DNA of 64,000 bases from Endomychus coccineus (Eukaryota > Arthropoda > Insecta > Coleoptera > Endomychidae): contig OY294069.1 of assembly GCA_958510875.1 (NCBI GenBank), positions 164,547,111-164,611,110 of the forward strand, in the 5' to 3' direction. The position numbers and the translations under genes were made by a program. This document shows, piece by piece, positions 35,680 to 47,619 of this stretch (the stretch's first letter is position 1; every line of letters begins with the position of its first letter). A model generated the notes under the pieces. That model ran no database searches. It saw only the letters and a list, made by a program, of their open reading frames with translations, and was not told the origin of the DNA.

Positions 35680-36370
35680 TTCCAATTTTTATATTTCAAG
35701 ATTTCCAAGTATTTTCTGGAATATTACATTCATTATCTTGCATTATTTGCAATCAATGGTGACACGTTGGTCTAAAGTGTAAAATTTATGGGATTCATCT
35801 GCATATAATGAAATATGAATTGCTCTTCTGAAGAACTAACACATGAGAATAGATGCAGAGACCAAAACTGGACAGCCCTCAAAAGTTTTGAACATAAGTA
35901 ATATACCCGGAATCTTTGCAGAGAATGAGTAATGAGAAACCGTTCAGGAGCTATATGTGAACGGAATAACTATAGACATTTTAGAACATGGACTGTGCCT
36001 TCCTTATTTTCCCGTGCAGCGAACTGTGTGCCAACATCTGAGGTAATTCTCTTGGGTCAGGCAGAGACATATAGCATCGTACGTTGCTGGATCATAGTTA
36101 GAATATTGAATTGAGAACTTTAAAAGAAGAGTATGACATGTTACTCATCATTTATTGTGTGCTGTAAAAATCATTTATTGTGCCAAAAGCTTAACTTTTT
36201 GCACTAGTGTAAAAAATACTTCGATACTTCATCGTACCTGAGACCTCCACAAGCAAAAGCGAAAACAAAATTATAAAAATTACTGGAAATACAGAAGTTT
36301 GTCCATCACTTGCTATAGAAAATTGCTCTCACTACGATATTAAAATCAAAATTAACTCAAATAAAATAAA
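35680..36370. repeat. Tandem duplication, copy 1 (~705-bp period)
   Basis: This starts TTCCAATTTTTATATTTCAAG, and the same words recur 705 bases later at 36385. Shared landmarks include TTTGCAATCAATG, TGACACGTTGG, AGTAATAT-CC-GGA and CATCTGAGGTAATTCTCTTG. The copies have diverged by small indels. No coding function was seen. Confidence 0.75.
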
Positions 36371-36384
36371 TAAGTAACTATGGT

Positions 36385-37010
36385 TTCCAATTTTTATATT
36401 TCAAGATTTTTAGGTATTTTCTGAAATATTATATTAATTATCTTGTACTATTTGCAATCAATGATGACACGTTGGGCTGAAGTGTAAAATTTATGGAATT
36501 CATGTGCATATAATGTAATATATTCGGAATAACTAACACATCAGAACAGATGCAAAGATCAAAGCTGGATACCCCTCAAAAGAAAGCATACCCAAAGTTT
36601 TGAACTATAAGTAATATATCCGGGATGTTTGCCGAGAATGAGCAATGAGAGACCATTTAGGAACTACATGTGAACGGAATAACTATAGACCTCTCAGTAC
36701 ACAGACTGCGCCTTCTTTTTTTTCCCGTACAGCGACTGCCAACATCTGAGGTAATTCTCTTGAGTCAAGCAGGGACATATAGCATCTTACGTCGCAGCGT
36801 CATAGTTACAACATTAAATTGAGAATTTTAAAACTTTTGTCACTATCTACTGGGCCAAAAGTTTCATTTTTGCATTAGTGTACACAATTCTTCTATAATT
36901 TATTGCACTTGAGACCTCCATAAGCTAAAACGAAAACAAAATTATAAAAATTGCTGGAAATAAAGAAGTTTGTCCATCAGTTATCATAGAAAATTCTTCC
37001 TACCACAATT
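36385..37010. repeat. Tandem duplication, copy 2
   Basis: This is a direct-repeat partner of 35680-36370, slightly shorter through internal deletions. Differences are scattered, so the duplication is not recent. Confidence 0.75.
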
Positions 37011-38049
37011 CATATCTCTATCGAAACGCCAAGTTGGGGAACTTTTTGCCTAGTGAGGTCGTTCCTTATGTATATAACCTCCAAAACTTTGGAAAAAATT
37101 CTAATGCATAACTTTTCTTCCAACATATCTCCGCTGGCTCACACGAAGTTCGAATATTATATGTTTTCCTGTCGTGTAATCGAACTATAAATAATTTGAT
37201 ACACTACATATAACAAATAACTCAATATAACTGAATTAATGGAATAAAGTGTTCATTATTTTGAAACAAGAAGCTAGAAGCATTCTAACTTGTGCCTATG
37301 TAATAATATAAATAATTTGAAACAATTCCAATACACAAACAAATAATGCGCTTAGTCTATGAGTATGGCAGAACCGAAATCCAATCATCGTCAATTGTAC
37401 TGGTCGTATATTAACTGCACTACCTAACATATGGCACCACTTTCTTAGAAGTTCATCATAGCTATAATTCACTGGAGATGATTGCCATGCCACGAGTTAG
37501 ACATTGTAATGCGTACTTGATAGCAGCTATTGGAATTAAGTCCCTAAGGCCTATTATGTAGGCAATTTACTGTTATTATTAGTATTATGTTTTTTATTTC
37601 TTCCATGTAACAATCCTAATCAATACCAACTTAACACTGCCTACTACCAGTGTTGTATAATTCATCGGTGACAGTAAAAAAGAAGGAATCAGAAGACAAT
37701 TGTAATGTAGACTATAAAAACTATGAAATGTACAAACTCTGGGTAAATGCATTCTGCTCAAGATAATTACGAGTATAGTTCAGATTCCATATTGCAGCTT
37801 GATACATTATGTATTATAGTATATACTCTAAGTTGTGAGAGTAAAGAAATGTTGCTTTGTAAGCGGATTCGTTTCAATAATTATCATTAGAAGAACTCTT
37901 AACGATGCCAAATGCGGAACAAAACTTGTATGGTACGTATTTTGAACCTTCTAAACAAATCAATAATTTAGATTTAAATTTTTAATAAAGCATAAAAGAG
38001 CTCACACTGTGAGCTAACACTAAAAATCAATATGTACCCTTATCCACTA

Positions 38050-38165
38050 GAAATTCTTAAAGTCTTGATAAATCTGATGATCGCTATTTAGTAGCCGAAA
38101 GGTCCTCAGTAAGAATATTTTTAGTGGATAAAGGGTGAATATTTCTTATTTATAGTGTTACATTT
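38050..38165 (+). mobile_element. Penelope-like element, extreme 3' terminus
   Basis: CTGATGATCGCTATTTAGTAGCCGAAAGG is followed by TTTTTAGTGGATAAAGGGTG and AATATTTCTTATTTATAGTG. These match, in order, the 3' noncoding ends at 10.55, 29.8 and (inverted) 57.45 kb. It is strongly 5'-truncated. Confidence 0.6.
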
Positions 38166-39099
38166 TTAAGGCAAAATGTTGTTTTTTTCTAAAAGCTTTC
38201 AGCCTCTACTTGCATCATGTTATTCCTTCCAAATCGAAGTCATACTAGTCGAGGAAAAAAGGCCAAAGTAAAAAATATAAAAGCGGTTGAACCGATTTTG
38301 ACCCTTTATTTGTAATCGATACTAGAAGTCATTGAAAAAATGATTGCAGATTGTTTTTTGTTAACATGCATTTTGGCATTTCCACAGAGAAAAATGCATC
38401 TTCTTGAATGCACTTTCCGGAGCATAAGTCAATGCAAAAAAGTGGCCAAATATAGCCGGAAAGGCCAGAATTTCTTACTTGGAGGTTTTGAGGTCATTGA
38501 TCATGATTGAAGCAGCGACGCACATGGAGGCCAGGGCATCCTAGTACGCAAGTCATCTCCAGGAAATTCGTGAAAATATCTTCTGCAAAGGAGTGAAACT
38601 TGTCATGGACATTCTTTTGAGGTTGCCGGTTGTGACCATGATCCTGAATAGTCACCTCGTGGTTAGGATACCCTAATGACCTAGGGCGTCTCTACGGATT
38701 GTTCTTTTAATATGCTCTGAAATGCAACCAAATTCGTCTATAGAGTTTTTTTTCTTGGGACGCTGATCACGATTCTGAAGTCGGCATCAATAATAACAAT
38801 AATGATAGTAAGAATAATAATAAAAACTACTTGGTATTTACTTATGTAATATTTCTAATGAATACTTCAAAAAGTTAATTTTTTCTTGTTAACTTATTTG
38901 CTGTAGATTGATTCTCAAGATAACAAACTAAATAATTGAAATTTTCAACATTTTTGCCATTAAAATCAGGAATATTTCACTATTATCTTCTTCACACTTG
39001 AAAAACTTAATCAAGATTAAATACAGTGCAGAAGGTATAATTTGAATTTATTGTTGTCGGTATCACAGATCTGTGATGCATCGTCGATTGATTCAGAAT

Positions 39100-39125
39100 C
39101 CTAACCTAAGCTAACCTAACCTAAC
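39100..39125. repeat. Interstitial CCTAA (telomere-like) repeat
   Basis: Four to five copies of CTAAC/CCTAA occur in a row before a T run. The motif equals the TTAGG telomere unit of many insects. Confidence 0.65.
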
Positions 39126-39385
39126 CTTTTTTTTTGTTCTTTCAAGAAGAAATGTTTTACGCACAGCAGGAGCTTCAGATCTATCACTCCTGGTAGTGCA
39201 GGACTCACTCTAATGGGCATACCTGCTGAGACCTTTCCTATCTTCCCCCTTTGGTCCGGAATCGTGAGAGCATTACTTCAGATGCAAAGGGCGGTATATC
39301 TTTCAAGGACTCTATTGTCTATTTTGTCTGTTTAATATGGTTGATGGCCTTGGTTAATTCTCTTTGATGGGATAACTCACTACAT

Positions 39386-39963
39386 AGAGGTCTGTCCCAA
39401 AAGTATACGAGAACCTCTATTTCTCGGCGCTTGACTTATTCTTCGTCATGTGGTTGGTGGCATCCTTCAGAGTAGTCCCCATTATTTGATTGAACAACAC
39501 GCTCATATCGATGTTTCCACTTTCTAAAGCAGTTTCAAAAGTCAGTTTTTGGAATCGCCTTTAGTGCATTTGTCGCATCAGCTCCAACAGTCTCTTTGTC
39601 GTCGAATCGGTGTCCTTTAAGTGGCATTTTCAATCGAGGAAATAGCCAAAAGTCGCATGGAGCTATGTTTTAATATTTTACATTTTTCATCACTATTGAT
39701 CGTTTTTTGATGTTCTGAGAGCAGTTTTGGAATGAATTTTGCACACACACGAGTCATTCCCAAATTCTCGGTTGAAATTCGCCAAACAGTAATTTTTGGT
39801 ATTCCAAGGTCATCTAATAGTTCCCTCACAGTCAAACGACGATTTTGTCCAATCGCAACTAGCACACGCTCGACATTATCCGAAGTTGTTCCCGTCAAAG
39901 GTCGACCAGTATTGTGGTGCGAAAACATGAATGCAAGTCGAATACTTTTGGGACAGACCTCGT
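39386..39963 (-). mobile_element. Internally deleted mariner-type element with TIRs
   Basis: The left end is GAGGTCTGTCCCAAAAGTAT, and the right end is its inverse, ATACTTTTGGGACAGACCTC. TA dinucleotides flank both sides. The minus strand retains the N-terminal DNA-binding part of a Tc1/mariner transposase: TSDNVERVLVAIGQNR and RRLTVRELLDDLGIPKITVW, then TENLGMTRVCAKFIPKLL. The DDE catalytic part is deleted. The family differs from the mariners at 42.4 and 48.3 kb, as its TIRs are unrelated. Confidence 0.8.
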
Positions 39964-39985
39964 ATAACCGGAGCATATAGATCAT
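39617..39985 (-). pseudogene. Mariner-type transposase N-terminal fragment
   Basis: The 122-codon frame carries the paired-like helix-turn-helix (RRLTVRELLDDLGIPKITVW) followed by ENLGMTRVCAKFIPKLL and an EHQK end, as in mariner-like transposases. After that the sequence diverges (deletion junction). The apparent start codon lies outside the element boundary, so the true start is probably inside, near the TIR. It could at most make a DNA-binding peptide. Confidence 0.7.
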
Positions 39986-42189
39986 CTGTATAAATCACAT
40001 CTATTCATCACCTCCTTCCCAGGAGCGTATGATTTGAAGGCATAATCCAGCCCCTGGGTGTCTGTTTGTCCGCGAGAGCTATTTTTAGTTTCACTTCTAC
40101 CCTGCTGACAACAGGGCCGTGAACATTTCAGTATTCGCCACCTGAGAACGCGCCTGGATGCGGTTCCATGCTCCGCACAAAAGAAGAATGCTCCTTTTTT
40201 TCCAGAAACCTAACCGAACCTAACCTAACATACTAACCTAACTTTGTTGATATAGAATGCTAATATTCTAATCGCGCTAATCCTAACACTCTCATAATAA
40301 TCAGTAATGATTGTTTATTGTACCCCCGTTGTGTCTAACCTAACCTAACCTTGCCTAACCTAACCTCACTTAACCTACTAACCTAATATTGTTGATATAG
40401 AATGCAAATATTGTAATCGGGCTAATCATAACACTCCCATATCCAAGAATATTCTGAGAATTATATTGAAACACGGGACTCAATTAACGTAGTATGATGT
40501 TATCAATGGGACTCAAGTTACGTTTTTCAGTTCCGTTTAAGTAGATATGTATTGTTCGCTACACTCCAAGCTGCAATTTCATAATTTATGTATGATCCTA
40601 CCAATGCAAAGTAAATAAGTTTCAGAGTTTCAGGGTCTTCTGCTTTAAGAAGTATCTGATTTTTTCCAGTTTATTTAGCAATGGTGCTTGACCGGGGAAT
40701 GTCTGCTACTTAGATTGCATAAACTAGTTCACGTTATCATGTTAAATAAGTAATATTGTCTAGGAATGTGCTACTTCTTGCAGTGACCCTAACTGCGTAA
40801 CTGCATGTACACAATATTTTGCAATAATGACATTTAAAACTACGTCGTAGATACTATTCACAAACCACACAATATAGGAATTATATCGAGATATGGAAGC
40901 AGAATATTTTAATTTGCTTCTGGGATTCAATAAACAACAATCAAATTAGAATGCAAATACTATATAATTGTTATTGGTTTAGCAATACTACACGCGTGGT
41001 AGGTTTTTACTATCAATTGAACTTGTTCTACGACCACATCTAAACCGCAACAAGACGTGAAACTTCGCCTGGCGTTGAAGAACAATAACTGACTAGAACC
41101 ACGTAAAGGTAAAGGGGTGCCCCACAAGGTTATTTCGATGACATATGCTGAACAATAAGGTCTCGGACTAGCGAACCGTAACTTCTTGAAGACGTTCTCA
41201 CGGATCCTAGTGAGCGTTACTACTGCCCCATATAATCAGAACTATCAATTTAAATAAATTAATTTTAAACAGGTACTGTTCCCGAAGAATTATCTTGTAC
41301 ATCAACGCATTCTGCGTTCCGAGCCGTCATAAAAACAACTCTAATTGGTTTTGAATGTTTTAATTAAGATACATTTATTTATGCTAGTTCAAGGCTAGCA
41401 AGACATTGTTAATGAAATATTACAATGCTATAAGTCATCGGATTATTTGCAATTTGTAAGTAAAAGATTTTATTATGAGAACTTCATTTGTTTAATGAGA
41501 GAATCAATCAATAGCGTTTTATTTCTAATTACAACTCGTTGTAGGGAAAATTTGAATAACTACAACTCATTACAGTCTGATTGATTGGTTTGATTGATTG
41601 AGGTACATATTCAATTTAACGGGCTGTTGACTCCGTTCGATGTTCACTGAGAAGAAACAAGTTTAGTGCGTGAAGCAATAGAATCAATCTGAAGACCTGT
41701 GATGAATCAAATATAGTGAAATATCAAAGCCTACACTTTATTCTTTTTACACTTCATATTTCAGATGTAAATCATCATCTCGTTTTTGTAATGAAACACA
41801 ACTTTATAAGGGAAATAAAAACTAAACAAATGTCACACAGACGTTTAGCTGACAATTTGGTCCTTAAATCCTTACGATACGTTTGTTAAACAGAATTCAG
41901 CGAACAAAAATATTTGCAACCACTATAACCGGCAGAAACAAAGAACCAAGTATGAACTACGTGAAATGTATGTTTTTAGAGTAATATGGACGATACGTTA
42001 CAAACACAACAATATGGCACGTAGCAATAAAGTTCCATCATACTGTCTTATTCGAAGGATAAGATCTAAGCGAAAAAGAACGAAAACCATGGCAGGATAC
42101 TAAACTTAATCATACAATCTCCAAGGAGGAGAATGAGGAAGACAGCCATCGAAATGAATATAATTAGGGAATAGATCAATCAATCTCAA
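39964..42189. other. Intron sequence with CCTAA repeats
   Basis: 40020-40200 is moderately GC-rich without a recognised motif. 40451-42189 is AT-rich with no gene or RNA seen. Confidence 0.5.
40203..40395. repeat. CCTAA telomere-like repeats in two blocks with a shared spacer
   Basis: Blocks at 40206-40247 and 40336-40390 consist of CCTAA/CTAAC units with a few variants. Each block is followed by the same word, TTGTTGATATAGAATGC-AATAT, so a unit of roughly 145 bp (telomere-like run plus unique part) was duplicated in tandem. Confidence 0.75.
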
Positions 42190-42191
42190 AA

Positions 42192-42290
42192 CGGGGGCGG
42201 TTAAGCTCAGAGCACGTAGAGCGCTTGACTGGGTTCATTGTGCGCCTCTTGATACAAGACTTAGTACAGCAGGTTCAAAGCAACGCCGAA
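42192..42290 (+). repeat. tRNA-like (SINE head or tRNA relic) sequence
   Basis: AAGCTCAGAGCACGTAGAGC followed by GCTTGACT resembles the D arm and A box of tRNAs (AGCTCAG--GGTAGAGC). GCAGGTTCAAAGC at 42269-42281 resembles a B box. Their spacing is slightly long for a tRNA, and the arms do not pair convincingly. A tRNA-derived SINE is the likeliest reading. Confidence 0.4.
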
Positions 42291-42334
42291 GGCTAGAGAA
42301 CTCCGTTTGGCCAATTCATCAGCACTGATTTAAT

Positions 42335-42420
42335 TTTGATTTTGAGGGGATTTGAAGTTCGCTTAGAACAATAAAAGGAAAGAATGGTTGGCCCATTGCC
42401 CATTGGTTATACTTTTTTTG
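42335..42420 (-). mobile_element. Penelope-like reverse transcriptase relic
   Basis: On the minus strand the words CCAATGGGCAATGGGCCAAC and AGCGAACTTCAAATCCCCTC parallel the MGNPLSP...LSELGTSSKS region at 29.4 kb. Only about 85 bases can be aligned. Confidence 0.45.
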
Positions 42421-42445
42421 TTAAGAGGGAAATAGTTTTACTTCG

Positions 42446-43470
42446 TAGGAGAGCAAGGTGGAAAGTCTGTGAGAAATGAAACAAGAAATTATGTATTCGG
42501 TCAAAACTTATTTTAATTCTCATTTTTCAATCCCTTCCAAATAATACAATTTCAGCAATCCTACAAAACAGGCGTTTGTTTCAGCGATAACCTCATCGTT
42601 GGAACCAAATCTCTTTCCGCCGAGCGATTTTTTCAAGTTTGAAAATGGATAATAATCGCAGGAGGCCAAATCTGGAGAATATGATGAATGACGCACCAAT
42701 TCGTAGCGCAATTCATGCAATTTTGCCATTGCGATGGTTTATTATTCTGGTGGGAGAGCACTTTTTTCTTTGCCAAATGCCGCTTCCGCTTCAAATCGGT
42801 GTCGAATCTATCCAACAGCTCTGCATAAAATGCGCCGGTGATAGTTTTGCCCTTTCCAAGGTCATCGATATGAACGATACCGTGTGGATCCCAAACACTG
42901 TTGCCATGACTTTGTTGGCCGATAATCCCACTTTGGCTCTTTTCGGCTTCGACTCGCCAGGAGAAGTGCACTATTTCGACTGTTCTTTGGTTTCTGGTGT
43001 GTAGTGATGGATCCTTGTCACGTCCACGATTACGAAACGATGCAGAATGTCCTTCTTATCGTACTTGAACATCGCCAAACACTTCTTTGAAGTTGTCACA
43101 CGGTCGCGCTTGTTGTCAACAGAGAGCAAATGCGGAACCCATCTGGCAGATGACTTTCTCATATTCAAAAACGTATGCAGAATATTCCGTACTCATTCAC
43201 TTGTGAATCGTTCCAATCGATGGTGAAGCGTCCCCATAATGTTTAACAAGCGAGGCTTCGGCTTGAGTAATATTTTTTCCATCCAAGAAATAATGCTTAA
43301 TCAAGACGCGAAATCCAATTCCAATTTCCATGGTTACAAAAATCTTCAAGGCTACTTGCTTCCGATTTCAATGCGTTGTATTCAAAGATGGCACATCACA
43401 AATGTCACATAGGATTTTCGATTGTGGCGACATCTGTTTCATTTTTGAGGGACTTTTCCCTTGCCTCGTA
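42446..43470 (-). mobile_element. Mariner transposon, nearly full length
   Basis: The right end, read inward, is TACGAGGCAAGGGAAAAGTC. The left end is TAGGAGAGCAAGGTGGAAAG, an imperfect inverted match. The interior is a mariner transposase on the minus strand. It is shorter than a typical 1.3-kb mariner, so some sequence is deleted. Related partial copies are at 652 and 48254. Confidence 0.85.
42520..43331 (-). pseudogene. Mariner transposase pseudogene
   Basis: From the ATG at 43331 the minus strand reads MEIGIGFRVLIKHYFLDGKN, the usual mariner N-terminus. Later, ILHRFVIVDVTRIHHYTPET holds the first catalytic Asp. VLSHQNNKPSQWQNC stands where VLFHQDNAP is expected, so the second Asp is Asn. 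SYSPDLASCDYYPFSNLKK carries the third Asp of the D,D34D triad. The frame shifts at least three times and the N-terminal DNA-binding part is largely deleted. The copy cannot encode an active transposase. Confidence 0.85.
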
Positions 43471-43674
43471 CATAAAGACGTAAGGATCACGTATTGTGTG
43501 CAATTTCTATCGGGGATATTAATATTTGGAAGTCGTTAATTAAAATGTTTATCGACTCAAGGATTGGGGTATTTGTGAATAATAATAATAATATTTATTT
43601 CAGGTGTAGTGATACAGTGCTATACATATAAACCACCCTATAAAAAAAATAAAGATAAAGATAAAACAAAATAC

Positions 43675-44427
43675 CTGGATATCAAAAATTACCTTGGTCA
43701 AGGGTGGTTGTGGAATCTGAAACGTGTGTCTTTACTTGTGTCAAATTAATTAATTTGAAGTTTCTGAAAGTGCGAAATTATTATAACACTCAGCTCAGTC
43801 TGTAGCGGTTTAGACTCCGGGATTTTTACGTGGCCTATCGAAATTAGAAGGTTCGAATTGTATAAAAACACAATTGCATGAACGCCAGACATATGCCTCG
43901 AGGAGCTCGCTGCGCGTCAGTTAGAGTTTATACAGTTTACCTCGATCTTGTTAATTTGGGGCCGTTTCGTGCCCCGTGCGTCCGGTGCCAGTTGTAATAA
44001 AATGTTTTCGGCTATGGGCCGCTAGGTCTCACCCGCTGCGGGTATATTTTAGTAGCTAGAAAATTTTCTTTTGTACGTCGCACGTTAGACGAGCGTAGCG
44101 GAGACCTGAGAGTACCTGCTTCTATTTTAATTAAATTTTCCTATTTAAACGGAATTTTTGGAAAAAAGAACTATTTTAAAACCGTTTTCGACCCGGTTAG
44201 TGGCTATCCCGACCTTTTAAAAAGTTCAAAGTTAACATTTCGACAATTTTTATTACTATATTAATTTGTAGTTCATTATTGTTTTACAACTGAAAAAAAT
44301 AGGTATGAAATTTGTAGGTTATTGATGATGTCAGTGTGACAGTGACATAATTATTTCAAAAGTATAGTAAGACACACGTTTTAGATTCCACATTCACTCT
44401 TGACCAAGTTAATTTTTGATATCCCGG
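43675..44427. mobile_element. GC-rich 753-bp TIR element with tRNA-like boxes
   Basis: The ends are CCTGGATATCAAAAATTACC and, inverted, CCGGGATATCAAAAATTAAC. The match runs on for about 60 bp, and TA flanks both sides. The interior at 43795-44110 is far richer in GC than its surroundings. An A-box-like GCTCAGTCTGTAGCGG (43793-43808) and a B-box-like GGTTCGAATT (43850-43859) stand 57 bases apart, suggesting a pol III promoter captured in a DNA transposon. It has no long open frame. Confidence 0.75.
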
Positions 44428-44429
44428 TA

Positions 44430-44560
44430 CATTCGATCAACATCCAATGAAACGAGAATATCACCTGGTTCAAGTTTGATACCTTCAAATTTTGCAATTA
44501 GTTCCAAAGATGTTTTCATAAAGTTGGTCCGGTGCGGCTCAGTAGTTTGCTGAATTCCTT
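44430..44560 (-). mobile_element. Penelope-like reverse transcriptase fragment, motif A
   Basis: The minus strand reads MKTSLELIAKFEGIKLEPGD, then ILVSLDVDRMY. This is close to the LVSLDVVSLFTNVP motif A of Penelope-like reverse transcriptases and the helix before it. It stops exactly where the TIR element at 43675-44427 begins. The other side of that element does not continue the reading. Confidence 0.5.
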
Positions 44561-47500
44561 AAGTATACATTTTGCTATGTTATAAGTAGGACAATTATTG
44601 TTCGAAATGATTCCTAAAAAACATATCACAATGTATAAGGTATTAAGGTATGAATGTAGATGCATTAACTAAGAATAACAATAAATAGACATAGTGAGAA
44701 TAGCGTAAACCGTTTTTACCGTTTATTAATTATGAATAGAAAGCAAAGCAGATGAGAGAATCCTTTTCAAAACATGTCCTCAAAGTTTCTTGCATATTAT
44801 AGAACTCATAATCAATCAAGAAATTTTGTTTCAATTTGCTCTGAACGTTCTTTTACTTGGTAAATTTGATTCATGTAATATATACACGAAAAGAAGCAAT
44901 GACCAATGAATCACTTAAGAATTGAGCAACTTGAATAACTGAATCGGAATTCAATGCCAGAAAGCTACTTAATGAATAACTGGAAACCTCCCAACTAATA
45001 ACAATATGCATTTAATGGTACAATCAAGAGCGATAATATCTTAGGCGTTACTTGGGACTTCTCAAAGTAGAATGATGGACATGTACATTACGCATTCAAT
45101 AAAAATCAGGGGCGAATGCCTAGTGTAGAACATCACGAATAGAGTACCATCAGATAAACTAGCGGGAAGCTTGTAGCAATCCATGTCAATGGTGATGCAT
45201 ACGGTGGCCTGATGGACCGTCAACTCTCCTTTTCATCTCGGACAGAGACTAAATAACTCCGTTTAAGCTACTTGCATATGTATACCCTATTAAAAGGCTT
45301 GTCTGACGATTTGTATAGATGTTCGATTGCACATCTTAAATGCTGATGTAGAATTTCAATTTGAAATTGCTCCTTCCATTTGAAAATGTTCACTTACTCT
45401 TAGAATTCTAGAAACCATCAGAGATCATAGGTGTATTCATTCAGAAAAGAAATATGTTGCGTATGGAACATCAAACTCACTTTATTCATTTATAAATAAT
45501 TCTAAATCGAGGAGAAAGTGAATTCAAAAACTCTGGAGTCTCAAGTTAATCTCTTCCCAACCACGGGAAAATTGTGATGCTTCATACCTTGGTCAAACGG
45601 ACCGAAACTTCCATCTAAGATAGCAAGAAGAGATTTTCAGTTCACACGATACGATCCAAATTACGTTAACTATCTCTCGGAATTTAATCGTAATTTTATT
45701 TGAATATATAGGAGTCTTCATAATTACAGCAAGATATTGGAAGTAGTAATAGTACAGTACTTAACGATCAATTGAATGTATACCGTTCATTCCGACAAGA
45801 AGCCCTGTTCACATATATCTGGGGATTTTTGAGGTTTCGGATTGAAACGTGTAAATCTCACTTAACGCCTTAGACTTGCTATGAAGTGATAGTCTGGTTA
45901 CTCGTGATACCTGTAACACGCAGTATATCAACATTGAATATTGAGACCGTCAATTGGGTCGCTTCCGTTAAATCTTTGCTGGTGAGAACTTACTTTTGTA
46001 TATTTTTCTGGGTAACTAACGGGTAGAGTTGTATAAAACTTATGTTTTAATACCGAAATTCTGAGATTTTCCTTCCGTTGTGATCATGAGCATCACTCGT
46101 CATTTTGCATGGTGAGTGTGTAGTTTGGATGTGAATTCACCAATTCGAGGTCAGGATATCCGATAGAGTTAATATTACTAAATCACAGATTTACCAACTA
46201 TTTTGATGACTGCATTGTGTGTTCTCTGATAGAGACAAATTATACTTATTGAGAGCATTTGTGTATATCATAGATTTTTATATTGTTAGGTTTAGCTTCA
46301 TTCATATCTATTCATATATTAGGATAATTCACTCCTTGTTGTTTCACTCACGAATGCCAATTAATTTCCACAGTACAAATTTATAGAGTTTGACAAACAG
46401 AAAAATTCAATCACACTTGGTATGAGTTTTTCATTTTCCTATATTTAAGGGTAAGCTAATTTGAGAGTTTTGATGTTATTATCACAAAAACATTTGGTGA
46501 AAAAGCATTAAATGTATAGGTTCATGGTGTAAATTTTGCGGATATCAACTCACTTTGAGACGCAATTTGACTTTGCTATTCACCATAACGGACGCAGACA
46601 AAGCTGTCATTGGGGCAGATTTACTTTCACATTTCAATCTCAGAGTGGATATTGAATACAAATAATATAATCAAAGATTCTATTACTAATTTATTGATTA
46701 CCACTTACAATATTATTCTATACTTTGGATAATTCTCTTATACGTATAAATGTGTATGACGATCCACTTATCATCTGCTGAATACAAGACAAAATAACTA
46801 TAGCTCTTGAAAACTACTAAAAGTAATTTGATCGCCAATAAAACTTCAAGCTAGATGATTTATACACGAACATAGGTACAAATAAAAATTAGTTGAGGTC
46901 TTTTTATGTACATCCGTTTCTTTCCAAAGGTATGACACCTGCTTATTGCTTATTGTGGTACTTTTCTATCCGCTACAAATTCCTTGTGACTAATTTAATT
47001 GCAAAGGAGTAAAAGTCTGACATACTTATCTTTAATGTGGCATATTCGATTCTCCACAGATATAAACTATCATGAGAATTCCTGAGAGCGAGGAATATGT
47101 GTTATTATATCTAAACGAGAATTAATTCATAAAAATTGTGAATTACTCGTATGAGGAAGTATTTTGATACATTATTCATTGAGACTTGTGAAAAAATTGA
47201 CATTCGTAGTTCCCCATACTATAATAAGATTCTCTGGAAGACATCCTCCATAATTAGCAACAAATATTATAAATAAATCATAATTGATATCAGAATCATG
47301 AAAGCTCATGAAATATTCCATCTGCAGAAATACACAATTTGCGACCTAGAACGGGTGGGTCTTAAATGAAATATCAAATAAGCCTCAGATCATAAAATAC
47401 AGGTTTGTTCATTTTAATTTTTATTTTAGAATATTATGTAACTTAACAATACATAATACGTAATCATAATAATATAACATAATAACAAATACTTTAATAC

Positions 47501-47619
47501 AGATTGAAAGAAAGAAAGAGAAAAACCAAAAAAATGTTTATTTTGAATCACTAAATTTGGGGTATGTTGAAATATGAAACGCCTCTTACAAATTATGTGC
47601 TGCTAATTCATTTATTTTT
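44561..47619. other. Intron sequence, no host gene
   Basis: This is AT-rich. Apart from the Penelope fragment at 45525-45690, no motif, RNA gene or repeat was recognised between 44561 and 47619. Confidence 0.5.
45525..45690 (+). mobile_element. Penelope-like GIY-YIG endonuclease fragment
   Basis: The plus strand reads CDASYLGQTDRNFHLR, matching the C-x-SYIGQTGRNF core of the GIY-YIG domain in Penelope-like elements. An out-of-frame SGV about 50 bases upstream stands for the SGVY start of the same domain. A stop follows directly. It is a short relic. Confidence 0.6.

Larger units (their letters stand above)
34001..39385. other. Mid-intron sequence
   Basis: 34001-35679 is AT-rich and featureless, except for a short GC-richer patch at 35370-35440 that I cannot assign. 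37011-38049 and 38166-39099 also hold no recognised gene. The frames at 35932-36114 and 37296-37493 are unsupported. Confidence 0.5.

Noticed and set aside
43793..43865. A genuine tRNA gene
   Set aside because: Only box-like words are present; acceptor and T stems do not pair, and it lies within a TIR element.
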